Positions 24,064-35,599 of a stretch of DNA of 64,000 nt are shown here, piece after piece. The position numbers were made by a program, and so were the translations under genes. The stretch's first letter is position 1, and each line of letters opens with the position of its first letter. Source of the stretch: Oehlia diaphana (taxonomy: Eukaryota > Glomeromycota > Glomeromycetes > Glomerales > Glomeraceae); contig QZLH01000295.1 of NCBI GenBank assembly GCA_003833135.1, positions 27,313 through 91,312 on the forward strand. The letters run 5' to 3'. Below the pieces are notes generated by a model. The model searched no databases. It had not been told where the DNA came from and worked only from the letters and a program-made list of their open reading frames with translations.

Positions 24064-25761
24064 ATGGATAAAAGAAAACAAAAACATAAGGTTGTACGAA
24101 ATTCAGAATTACCTAATGAGTTTGAACAAATTAATCATCAAGAATCCATAATAAATCATGAAGAAGCAATGTTAATAGATTCCGATTCTCGGGAATCCAT
24201 TACAATAAATCAAAAAGATCAATGGACTGAAATGGAACAATCTATTCAGGCAGCATTAATGGATAGTAATAACAATGATAATTCAGTAGAAATTACTCAA
24301 AACATTGATAACACCGGTGTACAAAGTTTAGATGTACGTGAAGTTGACAATGACATGATTTCAGTTAATACTATAAATATTGATTACGGAGAAGATTCTG
24401 AAATAGGAGAGAAAAATGACAAGAAAGGTTAGATGATGATTTATTAATTTTGATCTTATGGTTGTGTCGACTAAATTTATCTTAATTGGACAAAATAGCC
24501 CCTAACAAACCCGCTCAACTCACAGAGGAAGCGATTCGTAAGCTTGAAGAAGAATTTTATCGACATGATTTGGCTATAAAGCAGATCGCACAGGATTTTA
24601 ATATAGATGTTTCATGGATTCAGGTATTTAATGAATGCTTAAATATATATATATTCCACATTATTTCATCAATGAAGTGAAGTTTTACCATTTATTTAGA
24701 AATATGTGAAAGATCATCATGAAACTGTTAAACAAAAAAAGTCTGGATATAATGTTATCCAAGCTACAGATTGGGGGTCAAATCATAAGGAAGAGTTTAA
24801 TTCTTCTTTCGGAACTGAATCTAATAAAGCTTGTGCAATTGCTTGGAAATCTCTTTCAGAACCCGACAAACAAAAATACGAGGAAAAGACTTCATTGGAA
24901 GAAATGAAAGAAGTTCAATTTGATTATATTGAAAATTCAAGGAAACGTCATGCACAAGCACAATCTGACATTAATAACATAAAAAATACGGTAAGTTTAT
25001 ATATTTATAATCTCTTGTGTTCTTAAAGAAATTAAAACCAATTTTATTTATTTTAGATTTGCTGTATTGAAAAAAAATGTGGATTAGAAGTAGCAATGCT
25101 TATTGTACCTAGCAGAAGTAATGATTCATTTTCTTCAACTTTTATTGGCACGAATAGTGGTGAAGCATTCTTTAGTGCCAGCCCTGAAATGTATCCTTTA
25201 TTAGATAAATTTGAAATTTTTTCAAAAAATCGTTATCTTGGTAAGATTTTTTATTTTCTACTAGAAACACAATTTTTTTACTAAAATTGCCTTTTTATTA
25301 TAGAACAAACTGGGCAAATAGTTACACCGCCAGCTAAAAGAATTAAGAGGGAACTTTCTGCTACACCAAATTCTACTTCAAAATATAATGATTTGTCTCA
25401 CAGTCCAATTGTTGTTAGTAGTACGCATAGAAACATTAATTCTGCTGATGTTAAAGCAAGAGTTAGAGCTATTTTACGTGCTCGTTATAGTATGTTCTTT
25501 TTTAATGATTAAAAAGTTTTTTCTTTAGTAAAATTTACTAAAAAAATTTGTTTAATAGATAGCGCTCTCGGCACAGAAGGTTTAATAATTCCTTACAAAA
25601 AATGGAAAGATCATCAAGGTGAAATAGAAGTTATAGGATGGCCCAGTGATGTACCATTTGATGATTTTGGTGTTCTTAAAGTTGCCCAGAAAAAACAAAT
25701 TTTAGATTGTTTATATAATATTTCTTTTAGGAAAAAAGACGATAAAATTGTGCTCAATTAA
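24064..25761 (+). CDS. HMG-box-like nuclear protein with a C-terminal GWP module
   Basis: Six exons: 24064-24427, 24499-24623, 24700-24990, 25057-25240, 25304-25489, 25559-25761; 450 aa. The basic start MDKRKQKHKV is followed by an acidic, disordered stretch. Residues about 125-160 (EEAIRKLEEEFYRHDLAIKQ) look like a helix-turn-helix. Residues about 178-235 resemble an HMG box: a Trp-containing GYNVIQATDWGSNHKEEFN followed by AIAWKSLSEPDKQKYEEK. A Lys/Ser linker leads to a C-terminal block (about 385-450) with RVRAILRARY and VIGWPSDVPFDDFG. DNA binding is inferred; the C-terminal block resembles a domain I recall from basidiomycete multicopy proteins, which I cannot verify. It could be a member of an expanded HMG family rather than a mating-type gene. 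Confidence 0.7.
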
Positions 25762-26206
25762 CTAATTGACGCTTTATACAAAAAAAATTTTCAAAAAAGA
25801 TTAATTTCTGTGAACCAATTCTTTTTTAAAAAAAGTAATAAAAATATATATGTCAAATGTTTGATAGATAGTAATAATATGATGTTTGATTTATTAATCT
25901 TAATTTAGATACTAGACATTTTTCGATATAGTTAATGATTATAGAGATTATATTTAAATAAAATGCTACCAAAAAAAAAAACCCAACTTTATTTATACAA
26001 TATAATAATATAATTGACATAATTAATATCTAAATACTAAACAATAATTATAAACACATAGACTTATATGTATGCTATACGTAAAACATTTTTCGGAAGG
26101 CTCTATTCAATTACTATTACGTATTCAGAATATTAATAATATAGATATCAATTTTTATAAGAAAAGGCATGAAGAATTATGTACAAGAAACTACGAAAAT
26201 AAGAAA

Positions 26207-27978
26207 TCATTGGGTTTTCGCCCAATATTCTTTTCTTGCCTCGAATAGACTTGGGGTATAATCTTCTGACCTTACAATACTAAAATTTTTAAAGGCATTA
26301 CCATTAGGGCGAGAACTTTTTGCAACACGTCCATCAAAATCTAATACTTCATTTTCCAGGCGAGTCGGATTATGTATATCATCTATGATTTTGTTTTGTT
26401 CACCCTTAAATAACTTGAGTTGCAAGTGGCCATTTGATTTATTAATAGCAACAACCTAAACAAATAAGAATTAATATATCATTGAATAAAAGCTATTATA
26501 TTAAGTAAGTTACTAACCTTCAAATCCATTAAGACTGTTATCCCCATATTTTTAAATTGCCGTTTATACTTTAATGTATCATCCAGTCTTATGATTTGTG
26601 CCTTGGTCATTTCAGGAAGAGAGATATGTGCGGAATCACTAAAAACACAAATTTTAAATTATCGTGAAGTAAGCATTTATATACTTACGTTATATAAAGA
26701 TTTCAATATAAATATATTTTTACCCTGCAATTTGTTTTTTTCCCATTTTTTCAGAAAGTCCGATTCCCCACTCTTGTTCATAATCATCGTTCTATTGAAC
26801 GTTAACAATGACATTAAATTAGTATAAATATAACGAACGAACGAATGAATGAATATTCACCTTCCAATTCTTGGGAACTTCAGTTTTGAATTTTTCAAGA
26901 TTATTCCATTGTGTATCGACTCCATTTTTAGTATTATACCCATATTTAATGCTCGTTTGGAACCACCATCGAGCATCTTTGAAAGAATCTGAAAGCCAGA
27001 AATCAAACCGAGGACAAACTTTTTTTGGATCGAGTTCGCTAACCGGTTCAGATATACCCGGCTCATAAGAATCTAATCCCGCGGCTATATATTCTCGTTC
27101 AATTCTTGGAGTGTCAATAGGATCTCCATTATCGCTCGCAATTGGAACTAAGTCACAATTCGGTAAAAGTTTCAAGAGACGACTTTTTTGATCATCTGTA
27201 AAATTATTGTATACATGAAAATTTAAAAGCGTCTATTCAAATATTATCGAATTAATCCTCTTTTCGTAGAAAAAAAAAGATAGTAAATTATAATGAAAAT
27301 ACTTACTTTCAATTGTTTCTTAGCGAGCATGGATTTGGGATCTGTAAATAATTTTTGGAGATAATCAACATCTTTTTTCTTCATCCAAGGATGTTTAGTA
27401 AACAACTTGTTTTGGTATTCACGATAAGCAGGACGCGGTTCTCTGGGAACTTCAAAGAGTTGTGCTTTGATTATTTCCCATTTTGCTTGAACAAGTGGAT
27501 CAGATTCATCAGTATTCATATCCGAACTATCATGTTTTGGGATAGTGCTCGAGGGAGTAGTTACACTCGATTTTTCAGTATTCTGACTTTTAAGGGATAC
27601 GAAACTAGTACTTTCAGTTGTTGACGCGTCTTCTGTATTATCTTCGTAAGACTGTTTAATAGCATTGTTTTTTACTTTGATAGTCTGTGATTCTTGACTG
27701 TCATTATCGTCATTATCTGGGCTCTCATCAATTTTCGTTTCTTCCATTTGTTGTTGCTTCCGAGCTTTTTTTGCACGTGTACTTTTAGAAGCGGGAAAAA
27801 TAACCTTGGTGCGTTTTTTAGGTAATGAAAGTTTAGGTTGAGCTTCTTCATTTTCAGAAGAAACTTCTTGAACAGCTTCTTCATTTGAAAGTAGTTGTTC
27901 TTTGGGTTCGTCGCGTTTAATGCGAGCTGACCTTCTCACTGATGATGTATTAGACCCACTAATTCTTTTTCTTGGCAT
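26207..27978 (-). CDS. ASX-homology (DEUBAD-like) nuclear protein
   Basis: Five exons: 27978-27307, 27232-26861, 26791-26724, 26638-26518, 26455-26207; 493 aa. The first about 150 residues are basic, disordered and NLS-rich (MPRKRISGSN, SVRRSARIKRDEP, KKRTK). Across the exon 1-2 junction the protein reads FTDPKSMLAKKQLKTLLNF and then DDQKSRLLKLLPNCDLV, the pattern of the fungal ASX-homology/DEUBAD domain, in which LLN and LLP motifs bind or activate a UCH-type deubiquitinase. Exon 2 must begin at the GAATAG acceptor (27232); the nearer TTTACAG acceptor breaks the frame. The C-terminal half is conserved-looking (RFDFWLSDSFKDARWWFQ) but unrecognised. The role in chromatin deubiquitination is inferred from the family. 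It is convergent with the HMG-like gene. Confidence 0.75.
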
Positions 27979-29904
27979 CTTTCAGAATAGTTTTGTCTGT
28001 AGGAAAAAAGTAAAAGTTTATTACTGTATGAGTGTAGTAATTAAGAAAAACACGAAAATAAGTTAAACTAAAGGTGGATCGTAACGATAATGACTATTAT
28101 ACAAAATTTATATTCTACTTTTTTTCGTTTGTCAAAATAATATGATGTAATGTTATATGCTTTTTAAAGTTACTATTATACTACACGTTACTATCGCAAC
28201 ACTATCGTAACACTCGCGCGTCTGGTAAATTTTAACTAGTATTTCGTATAATTTACCTTTTTTTTTAATATAACATATAAAATATATCAAATATGCTAAA
28301 GTACTTTGGTTATTGAGATGACTTTCTTTAATGTATTTCTCACTTTGTTTAGTGTATTACTTACTTTTTCAAAAATGAGCGCAGTAAATTCGAATTTAGT
28401 ATTTCAAAAAGGTTCTTATGAGAAAAGCGTTTGAAAAAAGTATTTAAAGTTTAATAAATATTTTTTTCCTAAATTAGCGATAATTTCACATTTTTAGTTG
28501 AAAAAATTAAAAATTTTGATCAGTTCTGGCAACTAAATAACCAGAAAAATAATATATTGACTTATTAACAAAGGAAATCAGAACAAAATAGGCAAATAAA
28601 TGTATAGCAGGAAGAAACAAAGAATAATTTTATTAATACACAAATGAATAGGGTTTGAGTAAATGAAAACCTTTAGAGTATTTTAAAAGCTCGTTATTTG
28701 GTTTCTTTCTTATTTTTAAATGACTGATTATTTAAGTATTATCGATTGATTGAATAATTAGTACTCTTGATTACATTTAGCTCATTGCCCTTTTTTTGGA
28801 TAATTTCGTGTTATTGCGTAAGAACAAATAAATTTAGTAGTAGTTGTACAAATTCTTATCAAAAACTGCAGTATCCTAATAATTTACTAGTTCATTTATG
28901 TTATGATTCGGAATTTCCAAGAATAAACTCTTTAGTAATTGAAAAATTTTGGTGTCCCTACATTTTTATTAATTAAAATTATTTAGAAATAATCTTCACA
29001 ATGCAAAATTAGGCATGGCGAAAGTAGGCTGAAAGTAGGTATGATGATGTCAAACCCTATTAGGTGATAGTTTTAAGTAATGGCAAATGTTTTTTATATA
29101 GATACTTGATATAGAAAAGTAAATTAATTTTATAATAATTTATTTTTATGATCGTGAGAATATGTTGAATATAAGGTAATCGTATGTCAAAAATGAACTC
29201 GGTATCGATCCTTTTTTTTTTTTAAAGAAAAAAAAAAAAAGAATAATATAAAATAATAATAACCTACCTTAATTGTACTTACCTTATTTTCTGAAAATAA
29301 TTAATAAAAATACACTAAATTTCAAAATGACTTTTTACCTATTTCCCTGAATGATAAAGAAGCCGTGGTAAAAACTATTCCTGAAATAAATTTTGTTACG
29401 TCTGATTCAAGGTTATTTAATTTTAAACGATTTAATCAGCCTTTCCGTCATTGAGAGAATTTTGCAACACGTTGACATTGACATTGACATTGACATTTGA
29501 TGCCGGATTTGCGGTCCGTAGAATATAACCACTGACAAAAAAAATATTTGCTGAGTAGATGAAAATATGATCTCGTTGAAAATATTACGAATTGAAGGGT
29601 TTGTGTAGTAACTGAAATATGCTGAATGCGACGCATATGATGTTTATTGTTGTGTGTTGAATTAAGTTGCCAGTTGAGGTACATGTCGAAAAAAATGTTG
29701 ACCTGTGTTGATTCTGATGAAGCTAAGCTGAAATGCTGAATTACGTTGAAGTATTTCAAGTTGTATATTGTTGTTCAAACCTGAGGACGCGATTAAAAAA
29801 AAAAAATAATATATATATATATAAAATGATAAACACTAGATTTTTCTAATGATGAGTATCCTAGAGAACATCCCAATAATCAAACAATCCAAGAAAAGAA
29901 ACAG
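27979..29904. other. intergenic stretch with simple repeats
   Basis: About 1.9 kb with no supported gene. It holds the promoter of the ASX-like gene, a T12-AAAG-A12 palindrome at about 29212-29239, the hexanucleotide repeat at 29472-29497 and, at its right end, the 3' UTR of the Tra2-like gene. Confidence 0.45.
29472..29497. repeat. TTGACA microsatellite, about four units
   Basis: Four perfect copies of TTGACA plus a partial unit. It lies about 400 bp beyond the Tra2-like stop codon in non-coding DNA. Confidence 0.85.
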
Positions 29905-31122
29905 TTAATAGGGAGAACGTGGTCGCGGATAAGGTTCATATCGGGCGGGTGGAGGAGGTCGTCTATCTCTATCATAAGCTCTGTCATATGTTCTGTCATA
30001 TGCACGGTCATATCCTCTTTCGTACCCTCTATCATAATAAGGTCTATCATACGCACGATCATAATAAGGATCGCGTCCATAGCCACGTGGTGGTCTTTCA
30101 TAACGATCGTAAGATCTGCTGTATTCATATCTGGGGTCAAATCTGTCAACTTTACGAGGTTCTATAATAAAATGAGAAGATATTATTTTTTATAAACCAA
30201 ATTATAAATATTAATCTTCTTTGTTGACGTACCTCGGCGCTTCGGTGGTCCATAATAGCGGCCAGGTGTTGGAGTTCTTGCTCTTGAACGACGAGCCTTT
30301 TTTAGAATAATTATAAAATATTTTATTGTCATTATAAAACGATAGATATGAAGTTATTGGAAAATATAACCCACTTTCTCAACAGTTAGAATTCGTCCAT
30401 TGATTTCTGAACCGTTAATTCCTTCTCTCGCTGCCTCAGCCTCATCAAGTGTTTCCATTGTAACAAATCCAAAACCACGCGAGTCTCTAGTATGTGGATC
30501 ATACATAATTTGAGCTTTTAAGACCTATAAAAAAATTTTTAAACATGACCAATTAGAAAAAAAAACAACAATAATACAATAAATAAATAAATAATAAATA
30601 ATAGAAATATATACGATAATAATTTCTATAAAATATTTATATTAACAGACTTATTTACCTTGCCATATTTTGAAAATATATCTTCCAATTCACGATCACC
30701 AGTTCTCATGGATAATCCAGTAACAAACAAATTATTCCCTGGATTTAAGTTTTCTTCGTCCCTAATGTAAAATTTCAATTATAAGATCAAAATGCTGAAT
30801 TTATTTAATCAACACTATTAATTATTCTGTATCTTACCCCCTACTTGGTGACCTGGATCTACGAGGGGATCTAGAACGAGAACGACTTAACGGACTACGT
30901 CTGTCATGATGCCTGGGACTTCTAAGTGGGCTTCTATCATCGCGATCATCGCGAAGCCTTTCTTCAGAATGCCTACTACTATCCCTATGACGATCGTCGT
31001 TATCCTGAGAAAAGTTGTCAGAATTATTTGCTGTTATATAAAAATGAAAAAAGTTATCTAAAAAGTAATAATAAATAGAAGTGACATAAATTAGGAAAGG
31101 TAAAGTTACCTTCGTCGCTCAT
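29905..31122 (-). CDS. Transformer-2-like SR splicing factor
   Basis: Six exons: 31122-31110 (13 nt), 31030-30838, 30761-30659, 30524-30375, 30296-30233, 30161-29905; 259 aa. Residues 20-70 form an RS domain (RSPLSRSRSRSPRRSRSPSR). A single RRM follows, with RNP2 LFVTGL at 80-85 and RNP1 RGFGFVTM at 119-126, and the Tra2-type linker ARRSRARTPTPGRYYGPP directly after it. This RS1-RRM-linker order identifies a Tra2-type regulator binding purine-rich exonic enhancers. The C-terminus is not a second RS domain but a run of Tyr-Asp-Arg units (YDR/YER about ten times), then PPPPARYEPYPRPRSPY. It is divergent from RXT2. Start choice is forced by the conserved RS domain, since exon 1 carries just MSDE plus one base. 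Confidence 0.9.
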
Positions 31123-31460
31123 TTTTATTTATTTTTAAATTAATTTGCACTACGATTTGAAAAAAAATAAGTTATAAAGAGTTGGGTTTGGGCTTGTATC
31201 ATCTGATCATTTAAGTTCTAATTTAAAGGGACCAATTAAAATGGACAAATAATTTGTAATACATAGCGGTAATTCGCTTTTTTTTTAAACAATCACTTCA
31301 ATCATTTAAGGAAACCGCAAAGAAAATCAGCGAAATGACTATACTATTGGTCTAAAAAAAGATAATCGAATACTGCGGAGCACAACCGATTTTTCACATT
31401 GTAAAAATTTTATGCGGGTAGTTTTAGTCTTCTCGTTACTCTTGAAGAATTTAGGAAATT
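31123..31460. promoter_or_regulatory. divergent promoter between Tra2-like and RXT2 genes
   Basis: 338 bp separate the start codons. A T-rich block lies at 31277-31287 and the RXT2 side has a pyrimidine-rich leader. No specific operator was recognised. Confidence 0.4.
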
Positions 31461-33920
31461 ATGAAAGAGCATAATGGAACTACCTCAGCGTCAGCTCCTA
31501 CTCCTTCAGGCCGCAGGCAGTCAATCGCTCCTCAACAGCCTGCGATCATCTCCCAAGGAAGTTTACAAATGCGACCAAACTTCCAGCCCATGACTCATCC
31601 ACAAACTTCCTTGCAACAAACTAACATAAATCATACAGGTTTGATGATCCAAAGGCCGATTGCACCTGGGATTCAACAGGTTGGCCCAAGTATGTTACCA
31701 TTACAAGAACAACCACAACTGTTAGCTAGAGGAATGTATCCTACATCGCGCCAGTCAGCGTCAGTGGGAACGACTGTTTCTCCTAGAATGTCTCGTCAAC
31801 CACCCGCTCCTGCTTTGAAGCAATCTACTCAATCTTCACCCATAATGCCAACAGCAGGAGTTCCAACTTTTCAAAATGTTTCGGCTCAACAACTTCCTAT
31901 CTCACCGAGCTCTCGGGTTCCAGGAATAAGACAATCACCTCAGGCGCCATTTTATTCAAGCCCGATGTATCCTCTTGTGGATCAAACGAGTAATTATAGA
32001 TCCGTCCCCGGTACAAATGCAAGTGTTAGACCACCTTCTATGAGTCCTGGTAGAATGAGTTTACCCCCACAATCGGGACACCAAAGTAGTGTAAATATGG
32101 CAACTATTCCACATAGTTATAATCCGCCTGTACATCATACATCTCAACAATCAAACCCTTCAATGTTGCCTCCTCAGAGTATGCAACCTCATCCATCACC
32201 TAGATTATCATCGTCTCATTCGGATTTGCAGTCAGCTTCAGTCCGAACAACACGTCCGCAATTAGCAAATCCAATGGTTGTACATGACACTAGACCATCT
32301 TCCACTTCTACATTAACACAAGGATTAACACAAGGTGTACAGCAACTTTCATTACGTTCTTCTATTCAAGAAACGCCTTCGAAAATGACATCTATTCCAC
32401 ATGCTACTTTACGTCCTACTGAAGGACAACGTTCTATGCAAGAATCAGGTCCACAAGCAATGCAAGGTATTCAGCCTATCTCACACACGTCTAGTCGTAC
32501 TTCATCTCAGTCCTATGTTTCAGACGCGCCTCCGCCGTTAATTTCACAAAGTGTTCAGCTTGCTACTAATATTCGTAGCAATCCCAAATTACTGCCACAA
32601 CATGCACCAATACAACCTGCTCAGAGAATTAATAATCAAAAGCCAAGTTCGCCAATAATTTCACAAGCTAGTATAAAAACTACACAGGCTTCGCCAAAAC
32701 CTATGCATTCATCCACAAAACCTTCTCATAGATCGCACAAAAATGGACATCATAATTCCCAGAAAAGTATACATCAATCAACTCAATTAACAGCAAGTCA
32801 GCAAGCGTCACAAAGAGCAGAAATTACAGAAGCAGCACAGGTGCTTTACTTGTCTTCCATGTCTGTAAGATCTAGAGAGGATCCACGCATACGATATATG
32901 AATGCAGAACTTAATTCGCAATATGCTGCAATGAGTAATACTCATACTAATCCTGGTGAAGGTAGCCATTACAATCATCACCGCAATAGATACGCAGGGC
33001 CTATGTCTCTTGATAATTCTATGACGCGTGGAATGAATGATGAAAGCATATCAAGAGAGCAAGATATAGGATTAGTACCGCATAACAGAGGGCACAAAAT
33101 GAAACATCGAGCTGAGGCTTTAGATAGTGGAGTCAAACTAAGAGCGCCATACGGATATGTTGAAGATAAAGAGGAAATCGAAATTCCTAATGGTACAAGA
33201 CGACCTATTATTTACCGAGGAAGTAAGGAAGCAACGGATCAAGCTACGGAATTTGTAGGTGAAGCTAATGATAGCCCATACAAAGATATTGATGTGGAAA
33301 ATATTCTTGGCCCATTAGAGAAACCCGAAGATGCTGTACGTAAACCACATTATCGACGTATACTTAAAAGCAAACATCTTGAATCTTTAGCAAAAGAATT
33401 AATGGAAAGAATTGAGAAGGAGCATGAATTTAATAAGAAGATAAGTAGATTAATGATAGTATTGCAAGGAGATGATGATATGCATCAAGAACTCGATTTC
33501 CGACTAAATCCTCCACCGGAAACAGTTAGTACACGCGTATTTAAGGCTGAAGAGGTTGAAGGAGGAAAAAATTTTGGAGTACTCAATGTGGGTTTACAAG
33601 GAAATGATCGAAGTAAAGGAAAGAGAGCTCAGGAAGCTAAGGATCAAGGATTGGAAAATTTAATTATGGTACGCGAGCAATTACAAGAACAACTTGAAAA
33701 TAGCAATGAGATATTAAGACGTTACAATGAGACGAGGGAAGGTATATTAAAAGCTATACGACAAAGGAATATGATATATAGAAGATTGTGTGAAATTGAT
33801 AAACAACGTAGAAAAGAAGAAAAGAATAGTGACAAAACTAGCACTCCACTAAAGAAACATCTACTCAAAGATAAGGAAAAGGAGAGGGAGAAAGAGAAGG
33901 AAAAAGAACGAGAAGTTTAG
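31461..33920 (+). CDS. RXT2: Rxt2-like subunit of the Rpd3L histone deacetylase complex
   Basis: A single uninterrupted frame of 819 codons. Residues 1-450 are disordered and rich in Gln, Ser and Pro. The Rxt2 domain lies at about 540-690: NRGHKMKHRAEALDSG (compare NRGNK... in other fungi), then YKDIDVENILGPLEKPEDAV, SKHLESLAKELMERI and an RLMIVLQGDDD block. The family pattern in Rxt2 is Y-x-DI-x-LE-D/N-IL-x-PL, which fits. The last 130 residues are coiled-coil and end in a KEREKEKEKE tail. Rxt2 is a structural subunit of the Sin3/Rpd3-large complex, which represses promoters. It is roughly twice the length of yeast Rxt2 because of the Q-rich N-terminus. It is unusual here in lacking introns. 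Confidence 0.8.
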   Translation: MKEHNGTTSASAPTPSGRRQSIAPQQPAIISQGSLQMRPNFQPMTHPQTSLQQTNINHTGLMIQRPIAPGIQQVGPSMLPLQEQPQLLARGMYPTSRQSASVGTTVSPRMSRQPPAPALKQSTQSSPIMPTAGVPTFQNVSAQQLPISPSSRVPGIRQSPQAPFYSSPMYPLVDQTSNYRSVPGTNASVRPPSMSPGRMSLPPQSGHQSSVNMATIPHSYNPPVHHTSQQSNPSMLPPQSMQPHPSPRLSSSHSDLQSASVRTTRPQLANPMVVHDTRPSSTSTLTQGLTQGVQQLSLRSSIQETPSKMTSIPHATLRPTEGQRSMQESGPQAMQGIQPISHTSSRTSSQSYVSDAPPPLISQSVQLATNIRSNPKLLPQHAPIQPAQRINNQKPSSPIISQASIKTTQASPKPMHSSTKPSHRSHKNGHHNSQKSIHQSTQLTASQQASQRAEITEAAQVLYLSSMSVRSREDPRIRYMNAELNSQYAAMSNTHTNPGEGSHYNHHRNRYAGPMSLDNSMTRGMNDESISREQDIGLVPHNRGHKMKHRAEALDSGVKLRAPYGYVEDKEEIEIPNGTRRPIIYRGSKEATDQATEFVGEANDSPYKDIDVENILGPLEKPEDAVRKPHYRRILKSKHLESLAKELMERIEKEHEFNKKISRLMIVLQGDDDMHQELDFRLNPPPETVSTRVFKAEEVEGGKNFGVLNVGLQGNDRSKGKRAQEAKDQGLENLIMVREQLQEQLENSNEILRRYNETREGILKAIRQRNMIYRRLCEIDKQRRKEEKNSDKTSTPLKKHLLKDKEKEREKEKEKEREV

Positions 33921-34660
33921 GAGAAAATAATATATAGTATTTGTGTAAAATAAAGTTAGGCTGTCAATATGATTATTTTATGTAAGTAAATAGGTATGTA
34001 AATTTTGTTATAAAAATGAGAAAAACAGTTGCAATGCTGAAAATGGGTTTAATGTAATATTTAAGTAAAGAATAATTTTTTGTTTACAATTTCATCTAAA
34101 ATTGACGGATGACAGGATTATCAAATTAATAATTTCATAAATAAAGTTGGCATACTTGGATAATTCGTGTAGCACAGAGTGCATATCAATTAAGTAATTT
34201 AAACTGGATGGTTCTGCTACCGAGATTTATTATAATAAATAAGACTCAGTGTCGCCGAAGTTCTTATTTGTAAGAAAATATATTTCTTTTATCTAATTAG
34301 TATTAAGGATTTTATTTCGCCATTTATGACCATTTATGAAAATGATCTGGGTATTAACGATTGTATTATAATTCTAGATTATGAATTTATAAACAATAGA
34401 TGTTTATAAGATTTATTTTAATTATACTTTAACACAAAGTTATATAAAATATTTATTTAGAAATTACAAAAAAAAAGAAAGTTTCGTTTTAAAAGTAAAT
34501 AAATTTAGAAATACATTAGCCAATTACAATATTATTGAATTCTATATATTCTATATTCAATTATTCAATTTAATATATATTACTTCATTATAACTAACAA
34601 TATTATTTTTTTTAAAAAAAAAATAAAAATAAAATATAATAAAATAAAAGAAAGAAGGGT
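33921..34660. other. intergenic between convergent RXT2 and DPM2
   Basis: About 740 bp of AT-rich 3' flanking sequence, no ORF. A T8A10 palindrome lies at 34606-34623. Confidence 0.4.
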
Positions 34661-35083
34661 TTAAGCTTTTTTAACATTTTTCTTTGCACCATTACTTTTT
34701 ATCATAACTAAAGCTAAGAATGTGAATACTACGGTAAGACCAAAAAGTAATAATACAACAGGTATTCTTATTGCGTATGATCTATCAGGAAAATATTCAT
34801 GTAATGGATGTCCATCATCAACAAATGGCTAAATATTTAATATATATATAAACAGTATAACATCATTAAAGAATTTTCTTTAATTAATAATTTATAAATT
34901 AAAGTATTATATTACATTACCATGATTAACGCCCATATGGTATAATATAAAAATAATGCTACAGAAGTTAAAAGCAACGTAGCTCCAACTGCTTTATCAC
35001 TTGATGCCTAGATAACATGTAATATAAGTATATAATCGAATTTAAAAACAAATCGATAAAGAATTTATTTTATCACAAACCAT
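34661..35083 (-). CDS. DPM2: DPM2, regulatory subunit of dolichol-phosphate-mannose synthase
   Basis: Three coding exons: 35083-35081 (the ATG only), 35007-34921, 34828-34661; 85 aa, the usual length. The sequence has the two membrane helices of DPM2: ASDKAVGATLLLTSVALFL YYTIWALIM, then PFVDDGHPLHEYF on the loop (PFIDSQHVIHKYF in human), then the second helix IRIPVVLLLFGLTVVFTFLAL, ending in a cytosolic Lys-rich tail NGAKKNVKKA. DPM2 stabilises and ER-anchors the catalytic Dpm1 in yeast-like organisms with a soluble Dpm1, and also contributes to GPI synthesis. That the first exon carries only the start codon follows from phase: the next exon begins at codon 2 with a good acceptor, and ATG directly precedes a GTTTGT donor. 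An upstream alternative start is possible. Confidence 0.85.
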
Positions 35084-35599
35084 AATTATTAATTTAATTA
35101 ATTGAAATAGTAGAAAAATAATCGATAGTAAGTAATTAAAAATTTTTATATTAATAATAAAGAGTCAAAAATAATAATGAAAACGAAAAAGGTAGGCTCA
35201 ATTTCCAATTTTATATTCAGGATATTAATCAAATTTTAATTGGTTATTAAAATTTAGCCAATAATAATCTGACAGTAGTATATAATGCGAAATGTGAATC
35301 ATAGCTGTATACTGTAATTAAAATAATTTATTTTTTAATTTATTAATTTATTTATTTATTTTTTTTTTTTTGATCCTTTAAATTATTATAAAAAAAAAAA
35401 AAAAATGTTTTTTAACAAAACTTTGCTTTTACGTTAACTAAAAAAATGATTGTAAAAACTACATTTGAAAATAACGGAATAAGTTCAAGTACTAATTCAC
35501 AAAATTATGCTTCATTTATCTTTTTTTTTTGTTAAAAAAAAATAGTGGTATTTAAGGTTTTTCTAAATGTGTATATATATTATGATTTCAAATAAAAAT
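35084..35599. other. intergenic, DPM2 promoter and EB1 3' side
   Basis: About 515 bp, AT-rich with long T and A runs (35354-35371 and 35390-35405). No ORF or RNA gene seen. Confidence 0.4.

Noticed and set aside
28767..28976. 69-codon plus-strand frame in the 28-29.9 kb gap
   Set aside because: No neighbouring exon, no recognised motif; codon content close to random AT-rich DNA.
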